The notes under the pieces are model-generated. The model was not told where the DNA came from and did no database searches. It saw nothing but the letters and a program-made list of their open reading frames with translations. A program made the translations under genes and the position numbers. DNA of 10,494 nucleotides from Promethearchaeota archaeon (GTDB lineage Archaea; Asgardarchaeota; Lokiarchaeia; Sigynarchaeales; SOKP01). The DNA lies in the NCBI GenBank assembly GCA_019057775.1, contig JAHLWT010000135.1:1-10494 (forward strand), written 5' to 3'. Positions 1 through 5,302 of this stretch are shown piece by piece (position 1 is the first letter of the stretch; each line of letters opens with the position of its first letter).

Positions 1-85
1 CTTCAACTTCTAATAATTCAATAGAATAAGGCAACGCTCTATCTTTTAGTATTTCATCGACAATTCTTTTTTCTTCATTTTCCAA
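1..85 (-). CDS. 5' end of a minus-strand gene, product unknown (partial)
   Basis: Reading leftward from a TTG at 85-83, an open frame runs off the window edge; it begins MENEEKRIVDEILKDRALPY. The TTG start is chosen because an AGGT motif (96-93) lies 7 nt ahead and a TATA box (126-119) lies about 37 nt upstream, which leaves a leader of roughly ten bases. An in-frame stop lies four codons upstream, so the frame cannot extend far. The 28 visible residues are charged and helical. They are too few to assign a family. Confidence 0.5.
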   Translation of the reverse strand, partial: MENEEKRIVDEILKDRALPYSIELLEVE

Positions 86-118
86 AATTTTTACCTAAAT
101 TCCAATGGTTAAATTAAA

Positions 119-126
119 TATTTAAA
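119..126 (-). promoter_or_regulatory. TATA box for the minus-strand gene at 85
   Basis: On the minus strand this reads TTTAAATA inside a longer A/T tract. Its centre is about 26 nt from a start point near 96, as expected for an archaeal TBP site. The inverted repeat at 135-152 sits directly upstream, where BRE and activator contacts are usually found. Confidence 0.5.
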
Positions 127-134
127 TCTTTCTG

Positions 135-152
135 TTCGAGATTTCTCTCGAA
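135..152. promoter_or_regulatory. perfect 7-bp inverted repeat, operator-like
   Basis: TTCGAGA (135-141) and TCTCGAA (146-152) are exact reverse complements around a TTTC spacer. A third half-site, GTTCGA, follows at 163-168. The repeat begins 9 bp behind the minus-strand TATA box. It could be a dimeric regulator site or a small hairpin. The promoter-proximal position favours an operator, but no regulator has been identified. Confidence 0.35.
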
Positions 153-228
153 TTTACGTCTTGTTCGATAAAATTATTTGGGATTGTTTTTGTTTATTGT
201 ATTGAAAGGCATCTTTTAAATTTTTTGA

Positions 229-238
229 AATATAAATC
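229..238 (+). promoter_or_regulatory. possible TATA box upstream of the gene at 310
   Basis: AATATAAATC preceded by a purine-rich GAAA. Transcription would begin near 260, giving a leader of about 50 nt that contains the GTGAT ribosome site at 299-303. The surrounding sequence is A/T rich, so the match is only moderately specific. Apart from this, the stretch 153-309 shows nothing recognisable. Confidence 0.3.
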
Positions 239-309
239 GGAAAATTTGCAATAATAGATTGGAAATTATGAAAGAAATCAAATAAAATTTAAAAAAAAGT
301 GATAAAAAT

Positions 310-717
310 TTGAATACAATAATTATAAAAAACGACGGAAAAGAGATAATATCTACGAATTATTTTGATTCTAAATTAAATAAACGTGGCAAGTATTACA
401 TATCTTTGAACGCAGGTGCTTTTCGCTTGCTGATTCCAGATGTGTATGTAGATGAAATTAAGCGAGAGTTGAAATTAGCTAAAAGAATTGTGATAACGCG
501 AAAAGCGTTACAGATTGATGCCGAAGTTCAAGGGTTTGAGATTTTACTTGATGATAAATCCGAGGATCCTTACATATTTCAATTTAGCGAAAATTCATTC
601 GATCGAATACCTGAGAAAAACGATGAAAATAAAACTTTCTTTTTCTCAGCGTGGATCAGAGAAGACAATAAAATTTTAAAGATTTACGAAAGCAAATGTT
701 TTTATAAAAGCAAGTAG
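310..717 (+). CDS. conserved orphan protein, 135 aa
   Basis: A TTG start at 310 is supported by GTGAT (299-303), which matches the archaeal anti-Shine-Dalgarno with a 6-nt spacer. The frame ends at TAG. There is no signal peptide or membrane helix. The N-terminal half has a distinctive core (RGKYYISLNAGAFRLLIPD, about residues 26-44), followed by predicted beta strands (ALQIDAEVQGFEILLDD) and an SEDPYIFQFSENSFDRIP segment. The basic C-terminus ends CFYKSK. I have an unverified memory of bacterial plasmid or element proteins with a similar core ('RG...LSxNAGAxRLLxP'). No function is known to me. The frame at 740 starts 22 nt downstream on the same strand, so the two were probably co-transcribed. 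Confidence 0.75.
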   Translation: MNTIIIKNDGKEIISTNYFDSKLNKRGKYYISLNAGAFRLLIPDVYVDEIKRELKLAKRIVITRKALQIDAEVQGFEILLDDKSEDPYIFQFSENSFDRIPEKNDENKTFFFSAWIREDNKILKIYESKCFYKSK

Positions 718-739
718 AGATTTCTTTTTTTGAGATATC

Positions 740-1027
740 ATGACAGAAGTTAAAGGGAAGCTGAAAGCGTGGGGTTTGCTAAAAACGCGAAAAGATTAAG
801 AGTTCTTTAAAGATCTATCTTACGCAACTTTTAAAGAAAAAACTGAGAGGTTTGGACCTTCTATTATTTCAGAACTTATAACCTTGATTAAATTAAAAGA
901 CGAGAACAAGATCAAGCGATATATTTTTAGACTTGACGGGAGGAGAAAGAGAATATTAATTGTGGACAAACTTTTCTCCATACCCAAGAAATTAAGTTAT
1001 CAGGCGAAAAAAGAATTTTTATCCTGA
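740..1027 (+). pseudogene. broken reading frame downstream of the 135-aa orphan, one internal TAA
   Basis: From ATG 740 a single frame runs 95 codons to TGA 1025-1027, interrupted only by TAA at 797-799 (codon 20). Before the stop it reads MTEVKGKLKAWGLLKTRKD. Afterwards it continues protein-like with EFFKDLSYATFKEK and later FRLDGRRKRILIVDKLFSIP. There is no frameshift and no good restart codon soon after the stop, so the protein cannot be made by standard decoding. Its position 22 nt after the upstream gene suggests a former second gene of an operon. TAA is a credible terminator elsewhere in the window, so a nonsense mutation (or a base error) is likelier than recoding. Family unknown. Confidence 0.55.
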
Positions 1028-1207
1028 ACTAATTACTTAGCGCTCTAGGTCGCTGTTGTTTCATAAAACATCTACTATTTTTATTTTATTATTTTTACTT
1101 ACTATTTTATCGTTATTTTAGTTGTTTGAACGAAATACCATCTGGCTTAGTTAAAGGAAAAAACGAAAAAAAAGTAGTAAATAAATTAATAAATTGTTTC
1201 TGTGATT

Positions 1208-1221
1208 TTTTTTTAAATATA
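1208..1221 (+). promoter_or_regulatory. TATA box for the gene at 1250
   Basis: TTTTTTAAATATAT lies about 34 nt upstream of the GTG start. With initiation 25-35 nt downstream, the transcript would be leaderless or nearly so. The rest of the gap 1028-1207 is low-complexity T/A sequence in which I see no gene. Confidence 0.5.
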
Positions 1222-1249
1222 TGATTACACTATAAAGATAAACACGGAA

Positions 1250-1783
1250 GTGATTAAAATAAAAAAAAAAATTACAATACATATTGAGTTAATGGATGGA
1301 ACTACATTCCCTCCCGAAAATGAAGAATATGATACTCCTACCTTAACCGATTACGGATACCTTTTTTCATTAAAAAAAACTCAAGATGAATCGATTCCTC
1401 AAGGTAATGTTGTAATCTACCATAACAATATAAAAAAGGTCATAGAACAATTTGAATATCAAATAGAAGAACAGGACGTATTTAAACTCATTGAAAATAA
1501 AAGCAACGAGGGAATTACTGAAGCTGAAATAAAAGAGAAACTTAAAGGAGATGGAGCGAAGTTTTCGGAAAAGGAATTAAAAAACATTCTGGAAAAATTA
1601 AAAGGTAGGTTCAAGATTTATAATGTTGCTAGTACGGATACATGGGTTACGATGGAGTTTTCCCCTAAAGGATTACAACTTAGTAAGGATATAGAGATCA
1701 TGAAGGAGATTGAGAGAACTAAACAACCAAAATATAACGGCAAAACCTCTTGTGAAAATGATAAGAAAAAAAAGTTTAATTAG
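1250..1783 (+). CDS. orphan protein with probable C-terminal winged-helix domain, 177 aa
   Basis: The GTG start lies about 34 nt from a TATA box, consistent with a leaderless message; the frame ends at TAG. Residues 1-75 look like a beta-rich domain (KITIHIELMDGTTFPPENEE, then GNVVIYHNNIKK). Residues 77-145 resemble a winged helix: helix VFKLIENKSN, turn GITEAEIKEKLKG, helix FSEKELKNILEKLKG, and a wing-like hairpin FKIYNVASTDTWVTMEFSPKG. The C-terminal 30 residues are lysine-rich and probably disordered. There is no membrane segment. A DNA-binding or adaptor role is inferred from this predicted topology only; I recognise no named family. It stands alone between two gene-poor stretches. Confidence 0.7.
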   Translation: MIKIKKKITIHIELMDGTTFPPENEEYDTPTLTDYGYLFSLKKTQDESIPQGNVVIYHNNIKKVIEQFEYQIEEQDVFKLIENKSNEGITEAEIKEKLKGDGAKFSEKELKNILEKLKGRFKIYNVASTDTWVTMEFSPKGLQLSKDIEIMKEIERTKQPKYNGKTSCENDKKKKFN

Positions 1784-1794
1784 ATGCAGCCAGC

Positions 1795-1890
1795 TTAGAA
1801 GAACGGAATAAACATAATGCCGTTAACGGTTAGTACAAGCGCTAGCAAAATCGATGCCGACACCGCGCTAACCATTGCGAGCCTAATTTT
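1795..1890 (-). pseudogene. possible remnant of a membrane protein C-terminus in a G+C-rich patch
   Basis: Bases 1818-1888 are roughly half G+C, unlike the sequence around them. On the minus strand this patch is open from a stop at 1893-1891 to TAA 1797-1795. It reads a hydrophobic helix, including MVSAVSASILLALVLTVNG, ending IMFIPFF. An ATG lies at 1875, but I see no ribosome site or TATA box. It is most simply a fragment of an integral membrane protein; a 26-aa small membrane protein is possible. The patch also contains the palindrome CCGTTAACGG. Otherwise 1784-2089 holds only the promoter of the next gene. Confidence 0.25.
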
Positions 1891-2013
1891 CTACTTGAAT
1901 TTTAACAATTTTTTAGACCTCTTTTTACAACTAAATCGTTGTTAAATCCAAAATAGACCGAGTTTATTTAAAGAAAAAAAGATTTTATCTATAATCTAAT
2001 GTAAATGAAAATA

Positions 2014-2022
2014 GTTAAATAC
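2014..2022 (+). promoter_or_regulatory. TATA-like box upstream of the methyltransferase-like gene
   Basis: GTTAAATAC is about 27 nt upstream of a predicted start point near 2045. Transcription from there would just include the purine-rich AGAGGGG (2046-2052), which could act as the ribosome site for an ATT start at 2057 or 2060. Confidence 0.35.
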
Positions 2023-2089
2023 AATAAAATAATAATTTTAAACCCAGAGGGGAAAAATTATTACCGATTTAAATGAAATAAACAAATAT

Positions 2090-2668
2090 TTGAGAATATT
2101 TAAACAGATAGAGGGCGAGAAAGAAGTCTTTCCTATTGATAAATTTATTGAACTAATGAAGAAGAAGTTACTAAGAGATGATTTGGTGCGAATATATTCT
2201 TGGGCTGTCCCTAACAAAAAAGTACTTCTTGAAATTAGTAATTACTCTCCTCTAATTGAGATTGGAGCGGGAACAGGATATTGGGCAATGCTCTTAGCTA
2301 AATTGGGAGTAGACATTATATGCTTTGATAATAAGCCACCGTATCAAGATGAGATTAATAACAATGGTTCTAAAATACAATATTTTCCAATAAATAAAGG
2401 AAGTGCGAAGATTTTAAAAAATTATCCTGAAAGAAATTTATTTTTATGTTGGATTCCTCGTTTAAACTCTTTAGGCTCAGAATGTTTGAATTATTTTAAA
2501 GCAAAATATATAATTTATATTGGCGAATGGGCTGGAGGAGGTAATGCTACCGATGGTTTTTTTAAGAAATTAGAGAAAACATTTGACGTTGTAAAAACCA
2601 TGAGCTTACCTCAGTGGTATGGAGTATGTGATTTCTTAACAGTACTAAAAAATAAACGAGTGAAGTAA
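2090..2668 (+). CDS. class I SAM-dependent methyltransferase-like protein
   Basis: From the TTG at 2090 the protein is 192 aa. Residues 55-67 give the SAM-binding motif I (LIEIGAGTGYWAM), followed by an acidic strand end (VDIICFDNKPP), as in the Rossmann methyltransferase fold. The C-terminal half carries FLCWIPRLNSL, YIIYIGEWAGGG and LPQWYGVCDFL. I recall this combination (YIGEW, then LPQW) from a family of unknown substrate in bacteria and protists; that is memory, not a search. The frame stays open upstream to 2042 and the extra residues look coding (ITDLNEINKYLRIFKQIEGE). With AGAGGGG at 2046-2052, translation probably begins at ATT 2057/2060, adding about 10 residues. It is a cytosolic enzyme by appearance, with no partner gene adjacent. 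Confidence 0.75.
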   Translation: MRIFKQIEGEKEVFPIDKFIELMKKKLLRDDLVRIYSWAVPNKKVLLEISNYSPLIEIGAGTGYWAMLLAKLGVDIICFDNKPPYQDEINNNGSKIQYFPINKGSAKILKNYPERNLFLCWIPRLNSLGSECLNYFKAKYIIYIGEWAGGGNATDGFFKKLEKTFDVVKTMSLPQWYGVCDFLTVLKNKRVK

Positions 2669-2703
2669 GTGTTCTAAAAAGACCTTTGTTAAAAAATGCT
2701 ATA

Positions 2704-2914
2704 CTAATATATCCACAATACAGATACAGTGGACCAGATGGGATAGCCTAAAATCAATCCGGTAATAATGACTTCACTATCTATATCTGGTGCTGAAATG
2801 TCAAAATCTGAAAAATCACTGAGTTTTTGATTCTTTATTTTCGATATAAACGTGATGCTCTCTATTAAATGAAATAACTATAATAAAATCAAGATTCTCT
2901 TTAATTTTAATTTT
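2704..2914 (-). pseudogene. frameshifted gene remnant, minus strand
   Basis: Two overlapping minus-strand frames together look like one protein end. Frame A (2914-2816) contains ENLDFIIVISFNREHHVYIE and stops at TGA just after KESKTQ. Frame B (2877-2704) then gives SDFDISAPDIDSEVIITG and LILGYPIWSTVSVLWIY before TAG. Neither frame has a usable start codon, and the best protein-like signal switches frame near 2820-2830, suggesting a one-base indel. Upstream of 2914 the open sequence is lost. Family unknown. The stretch 2669-3011 contains no intact gene apart from this and a TATA-like box at 2954-2964. Confidence 0.4.
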
Positions 2915-2953
2915 TCAAGAAGGATAAATTGAAATTTATGAATTTACAAACCC

Positions 2954-2964
2954 TTTTAAATAAT
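2954..2964 (+). promoter_or_regulatory. TATA-like box upstream of the 35-codon frame
   Basis: TTTTAAATAAT would place a transcription start near 2985-2990, about 25 nt before ATG 3012. No ribosome site is evident between them. Confidence 0.3.
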
Positions 2965-3011
2965 CTGACAAAAATGTAACATAAATACAATTCCAAAAAT
3001 TGTGTTAAAAA

Positions 3012-3119
3012 ATGAATGAAATCCAAATAAAAAATCAAAAAGTTAATTATGAAGAATTTATGAAAAATAAAAATCTCATTGAGCTAGCAAAAAATTCAAT
3101 CAAATTTGGCTTTATATAG
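3012..3119 (+). CDS. 35-aa small protein or truncated N-terminus
   Basis: ATG 3012 to TAG 3117-3119 reads MNEIQIKNQKVNYEEFMKNK followed by NLIELAKNSIKFGFI. The composition is that of a real N-terminal domain start rather than random A/T sequence, and a TATA-like box lies at 2954-2964. It ends abruptly where the base composition becomes more G+C-rich. It may be a genuine small protein, the stump of a gene truncated by recombination, or the 5' part of the gene at 3143 separated by a frameshift near 3105, because the 3143 frame is open back to 3083. Confidence 0.4.
   Translation: MNEIQIKNQKVNYEEFMKNKNLIELAKNSIKFGFI
3110..3118 (+). promoter_or_regulatory. TATA box for the gene at 3143
   Basis: CTTTATATA is centred about 29 nt before the GTG at 3143, the spacing expected for a leaderless archaeal transcript. 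It overlaps the end of the 35-codon frame. Confidence 0.45.
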
Positions 3120-3142
3120 CCCCTGAGTCAAGAGTTCCCAGC

Positions 3143-3508
3143 GTGTTAGATTTCGAAAACAAAGAGGCGAGAGATAACTTAATTAACCCCAACGAAGTGG
3201 TAATTAAGGACGAAAAGATAACGATGGTCGTTACCTATCCCTTGTCGGTCGAATTTTGCGTTATTTTAGAGAAGAAAGGAGGTTTTACTCGGTTAGACGT
3301 TTTTAAAAGCATCTACGAGGCCTACAAACGGATTTACGAGGAAGAAGAAAAAGAAGTCGGTGACCCAGGCACTTACGACAATTTGTACAACCGAAAACAA
3401 TCCGAAGGAAAATACGGAATATGGGGGCATTATCTCGAGGAATTAGTTATAGAAAGCGTAATTTACGACCCAAAAGAAAAAATACTTGACATATTCATCG
3501 GTTCTTAA
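3143..3508 (+). CDS. conserved protein of unknown function, 121 aa
   Basis: The GTG start is taken as leaderless because of the TATA box at 3110-3118; there is no ribosome site. Conserved-looking blocks are VVTYPLSVEF (about residues 29-38), KKGGFTRLDVFKSIYEAYKR with IYEEEEKEVGDPG (44-76), NRKQSEGKYGIWGHYLEELV (83-102), and a final YDPKEKILDIFIGS. I recall the pattern 'GFTR...YxxIYxEE...NR..xxGKYGIWGH...L.LE...YD' from uncharacterised proteins of plants, oomycetes, amoebae, large DNA viruses and some bacteria; this recollection was not checked. No catalytic role is known to me. The frame is open upstream to 3083 and reads coding-like there (WLYIAPESRVPS), so a longer product or a frameshifted fusion with the 3012 frame is possible. 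Base composition is richer in G+C than its neighbours. It converges on the next gene with a 42-bp gap. Confidence 0.75.
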   Translation: MLDFENKEARDNLINPNEVVIKDEKITMVVTYPLSVEFCVILEKKGGFTRLDVFKSIYEAYKRIYEEEEKEVGDPGTYDNLYNRKQSEGKYGIWGHYLEELVIESVIYDPKEKILDIFIGS

Positions 3509-3550
3509 GCGTCGATTCTTGATAATTCCATATTTATGTCTTTTAGATCC

Positions 3551-3949
3551 TTAATCGTTATAGTTTCTAAATATTTTCATAATATCGTAAGCAATATTTT
3601 CCATTGAAGCAAAATAATGACGGTCGTTTTCGTAATAAAAAACGTTTTGATAACCGCCCTCTAATTCCTCATCGGAATTAACGTAAGCAACTTCGTTCGG
3701 AAAGAGTTCTTTATAGATCGTAAAAAATAGTTCCTCAATTTCAATAGGATTTAAACGCTTAGTAGATTCCGTTGGAGATAAATAAGTCGAAATTCTAATA
3801 TATCCTACTTTAGGGTCATCGCATTTAAACCAGAAATTAAATATTTCTAAGCGGTTTAAATATTTTTTGTTAAACTTTTCTTCAATTAATTTAATTTCGT
3901 TCTTGAGTTTAGGACTTTTGAAAATATACATATCGATTGTTTTTCCCAA
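3551..3949 (-). CDS. orphan protein, 132 aa
   Basis: The TTG start (3949) lies about 12 nt beyond a predicted start point, with the TATA-like TTATAAATA at 3993-3985 supplied by the end of the neighbouring IS. An internal ATG at codon 7 is an alternative start. The frame ends at TAA. The protein is soluble: a lysine-rich N-terminal helix (KSPKLKNEIKLIEEKFNKKY), a middle alpha/beta part (VGYIRISTYLSPTE, then IEIEELFFTIYKELFPNE), and an acidic/aromatic stretch LEGGYQNVFYYENDRHYF before a final helix. I recognise no family. It converges with the 121-aa gene and shares its higher G+C content, so the two may have arrived together. Confidence 0.65.
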   Translation of the reverse strand: MGKTIDMYIFKSPKLKNEIKLIEEKFNKKYLNRLEIFNFWFKCDDPKVGYIRISTYLSPTESTKRLNPIEIEELFFTIYKELFPNEVAYVNSDEELEGGYQNVFYYENDRHYFASMENIAYDIMKIFRNYND

Positions 3950-3984
3950 TTTCTTCGCGCCTGATTTTATTCCTTATTTTTTAC

Positions 3985-3993
3985 TATTTATAA
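3985..3993 (-). promoter_or_regulatory. outward TATA-like box inside the left IS630 inverted repeat
   Basis: Read leftward this is TTATAAATA, formed by the inverted repeat plus the TA target dinucleotide. It lies 36-44 nt upstream of the TTG at 3949. Initiation 25-30 nt downstream would fall near 3961, so the IS appears to supply or replace the promoter of that gene. The right repeat carries the same box facing right (5142-5150). Confidence 0.4.
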
Positions 3994-4013
3994 CGACATA
4001 AATATTTTTGCAA
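3987..4013 (+). repeat. left terminal inverted repeat of the IS630 element
   Basis: The repeat begins TTTATAACGACATAAATA and ends TTGCAA. It matches the reverse complement of 5122-5148 at 23 of 27 positions. The preceding TA is the duplicated target. Confidence 0.85.
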
Positions 4014-4055
4014 CATTTAAGTCCTTTTCCATCATATCACCTGGATATCACACTC

Positions 4056-4063
4056 TTAAATAA
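4056..4063 (+). promoter_or_regulatory. TATA box of the IS630 transposase
   Basis: TTAAATAA is centred about 27 nt upstream of ATG 4087, so the transposase message would be leaderless. Just before it, ATATCAC occurs twice (4034-4040 and 4046-4052), a possible binding repeat. Confidence 0.45.
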
Positions 4064-4086
4064 GTGTTTTCTTTGCCCTTAGATCC

Positions 4087-4620
4087 ATGGAAAAACTTCA
4101 AATAACAAGGAGCTCACCCAATCATGAAGAACTGGTTGAGCTCTACAAAAGGGAAAGAAGCTCCAAGCTGAAAGAGCGATATCACGCTCTCTTTTTGATG
4201 CACGAATTCATGAACTGCACCACAGTTGCAAAATTGATAAAAAAATCCCGAAAAACGATTCAAACATGGGTAAAGACGTTCAATGGGGGAGGATTAGACG
4301 CAATCGCACCAAATTCACCTCCAGGGCGCCCCTCAAGCCTTTCTAAAGAAGAAAAAGAATCGTTAAAAGCAGACGTGTTAACGCACCCTCGTGAATTGGG
4401 ATATGAATTTAGCAACTGGGAGGGAAAGAGTGCGGCGTACCACATTAAACAGAAGTTTAGCGCGGAATTAAGCGTGCGCCAAGCACAAAGACTCCTTCAC
4501 GAGTTAGGATTCACGCTCCAACGTCCGAAATACAAGTTTCCAAAGGCTGATCCCGAGAAACAAAAAGAATTCCTGAACGATTTTAAAAAAGTCTGGATTC
4601 TCTCGGAGAAAATGGCGTAG
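4087..4620 (+). CDS. IS630-family transposase, N-terminal ORF (DNA-binding part)
   Basis: The 177-aa frame encodes the DNA-recognition half. Residues 42-74 form a first helix-turn-helix (CTTVAKLIKKSRKTIQTWVK). A GRPSSLSKEE linker follows, then a second HTH-like region (residues 118-146, SAAYHIKQKF through SVRQAQRLLHELGF) and the start of the catalytic domain (RPKYKFPKADPEKQKEF). The first catalytic Asp is not in this frame. At A6G (4585-4591) the downstream -1 frame joins smoothly, giving a full-length protein of about 350 aa, the usual size for the family. Without the frame change the product ends 10 codons later, at TAG 4618-4620. The ATG is preceded by a TATA box at leaderless distance. 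Confidence 0.85.
   Translation: MEKLQITRSSPNHEELVELYKRERSSKLKERYHALFLMHEFMNCTTVAKLIKKSRKTIQTWVKTFNGGGLDAIAPNSPPGRPSSLSKEEKESLKADVLTHPRELGYEFSNWEGKSAAYHIKQKFSAELSVRQAQRLLHELGFTLQRPKYKFPKADPEKQKEFLNDFKKVWILSEKMA
4585..4610 (+). promoter_or_regulatory. probable -1 programmed frameshift site with hairpin
   Basis: The zero frame reads AAA AAA G at 4585-4591. Slipping back one base enters the frame that encodes the DDE domain. A hairpin, TTCTC (4598-4602) with loop TCG and GAGAA (4606-4610), starts six bases after the slippery run, the usual spacing for a stimulatory element, although a 5-bp stem is weak. A plain one-base deletion (or a sequencing error in the A run) would look the same. Confidence 0.5.
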
Positions 4621-4670
4621 TTCTTTTCCAAGATGAGTCGAGTATTCAGTTTTCACCGTCCATCACTCGC

Positions 4671-5147
4671 ATGTGGTCGTTGAAGGGCCAACAGCCGGAA
4701 GTCTCTATGTATGGTGGTCGGCAACGACAACATCTTATTGGCGCAGTTGATCCTCTAGAAGGAAAAGTGCATGTGGCGTTTTCTGATACTTTAAAAGCTC
4801 AACAGTTTCGTCATTTCTTAGAAGGACTTCTTGCCAGGTATATGGATGCCGGGAAAATCCTCTTGGTTTTGGATAACGCTCGAGCGCACCATTCAAAAGA
4901 GTTGGAACCATTTTTAGAAACTAATAAAGAAAAGCTCGAGCTTCTCTTTCTACCCCCTTATTCCCCCGATTTAAATACAATGGAGTGGTTTTGGAAGTTT
5001 TTACGCAAACAGGTCACGCATAACACTTTTTTTGATACATTCAAGAAATTTCAGCGTACACTCATAAAATTTATATTAAATTTTAAATTACCATCAATAG
5101 AAATTAAAACGCGATGTAGTTTTGCGAAATTACTTGTGTCGTTATAA
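4671..5147 (+). CDS. IS630-family transposase, C-terminal ORF (DDE catalytic part)
   Basis: The first ATG of this frame is at 4671, but coding similarity begins earlier, from about 4587, so the catalytic domain is probably made by frameshift from the upstream ORF. The triad is visible: Asp in VVLFQDES (codon 4632), Asp in ILLVLDNARAHH, and Glu in YSPDLNTMEWFWKFLRKQ. A basic tail (KLPSIEIKTRCSFAKLLVSL) is typical of IS630 proteins. The TAA stop (5145-5147) lies within the right inverted repeat. Initiation at 4671 alone would lack the first Asp and give an inactive product. Confidence 0.88.
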   Translation: MWSLKGQQPEVSMYGGRQRQHLIGAVDPLEGKVHVAFSDTLKAQQFRHFLEGLLARYMDAGKILLVLDNARAHHSKELEPFLETNKEKLELLFLPPYSPDLNTMEWFWKFLRKQVTHNTFFDTFKKFQRTLIKFILNFKLPSIEIKTRCSFAKLLVSL

Positions 5148-5148
5148 A
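5122..5148 (-). repeat. right terminal inverted repeat of the IS630 element
   Basis: Its reverse complement begins TTTATAACGACACAAGTAA and ends CGCAA. The following TA (5149-5150) is the target duplication. TTATAAATA at 5142-5150 is a TATA-like box facing outward to the right. The stretch 5151-5302 beyond it shows no gene. Confidence 0.85.
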
Positions 5149-5302
5149 TAAAAGAATCAGAAGGATTTTTTCTTGGTTCTATACTATTTTAAAAGAAATA
5201 TTGGTTTTATTGTAAAAATATGTATTAAAAATTCCATATTTATTTAATCACCATTAGCAGGTATTATCAACATAGGATCAGATTCTTCAATTTATAACAC
5301 AT

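Larger units (their letters stand above)
3987..5148 (+). mobile_element. IS630-family insertion sequence, apparently complete
   Basis: The 1162-bp element is bounded by 27-bp imperfect inverted repeats (23/27 identical), the outermost 12 bp TTTATAACGACA being identical at both ends. It is flanked on both sides by TA (3985-3986 and 5149-5150), the target duplication typical of the IS630/Tc1/mariner group. It contains one transposase in two frames (4087-4620 and 4587-5147). The stop codon lies inside the right repeat, a compact arrangement. Both ends and all catalytic motifs are present, so it may still be mobile if the frame change is made. Confidence 0.9.

Noticed and set aside
1028..1207. 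Possible CRISPR or tandem repeats in T/A-rich low-complexity sequence
   Set aside because: The TTTTATT-like motifs are irregular in length and spacing, with no spacer structure. They are low-complexity only.
4260..4445. 61-codon minus-strand frame opposite the IS630 transposase
   Set aside because: It lies entirely inside the well-supported helix-turn-helix coding region and is a shadow of it.
5256..5300. Short minus-strand peptide reading IEESDPMLIIPANGD before a stop
   Set aside because: Only 15 codons with a stop just upstream, no start context and no supporting promoter; too short to call a remnant.
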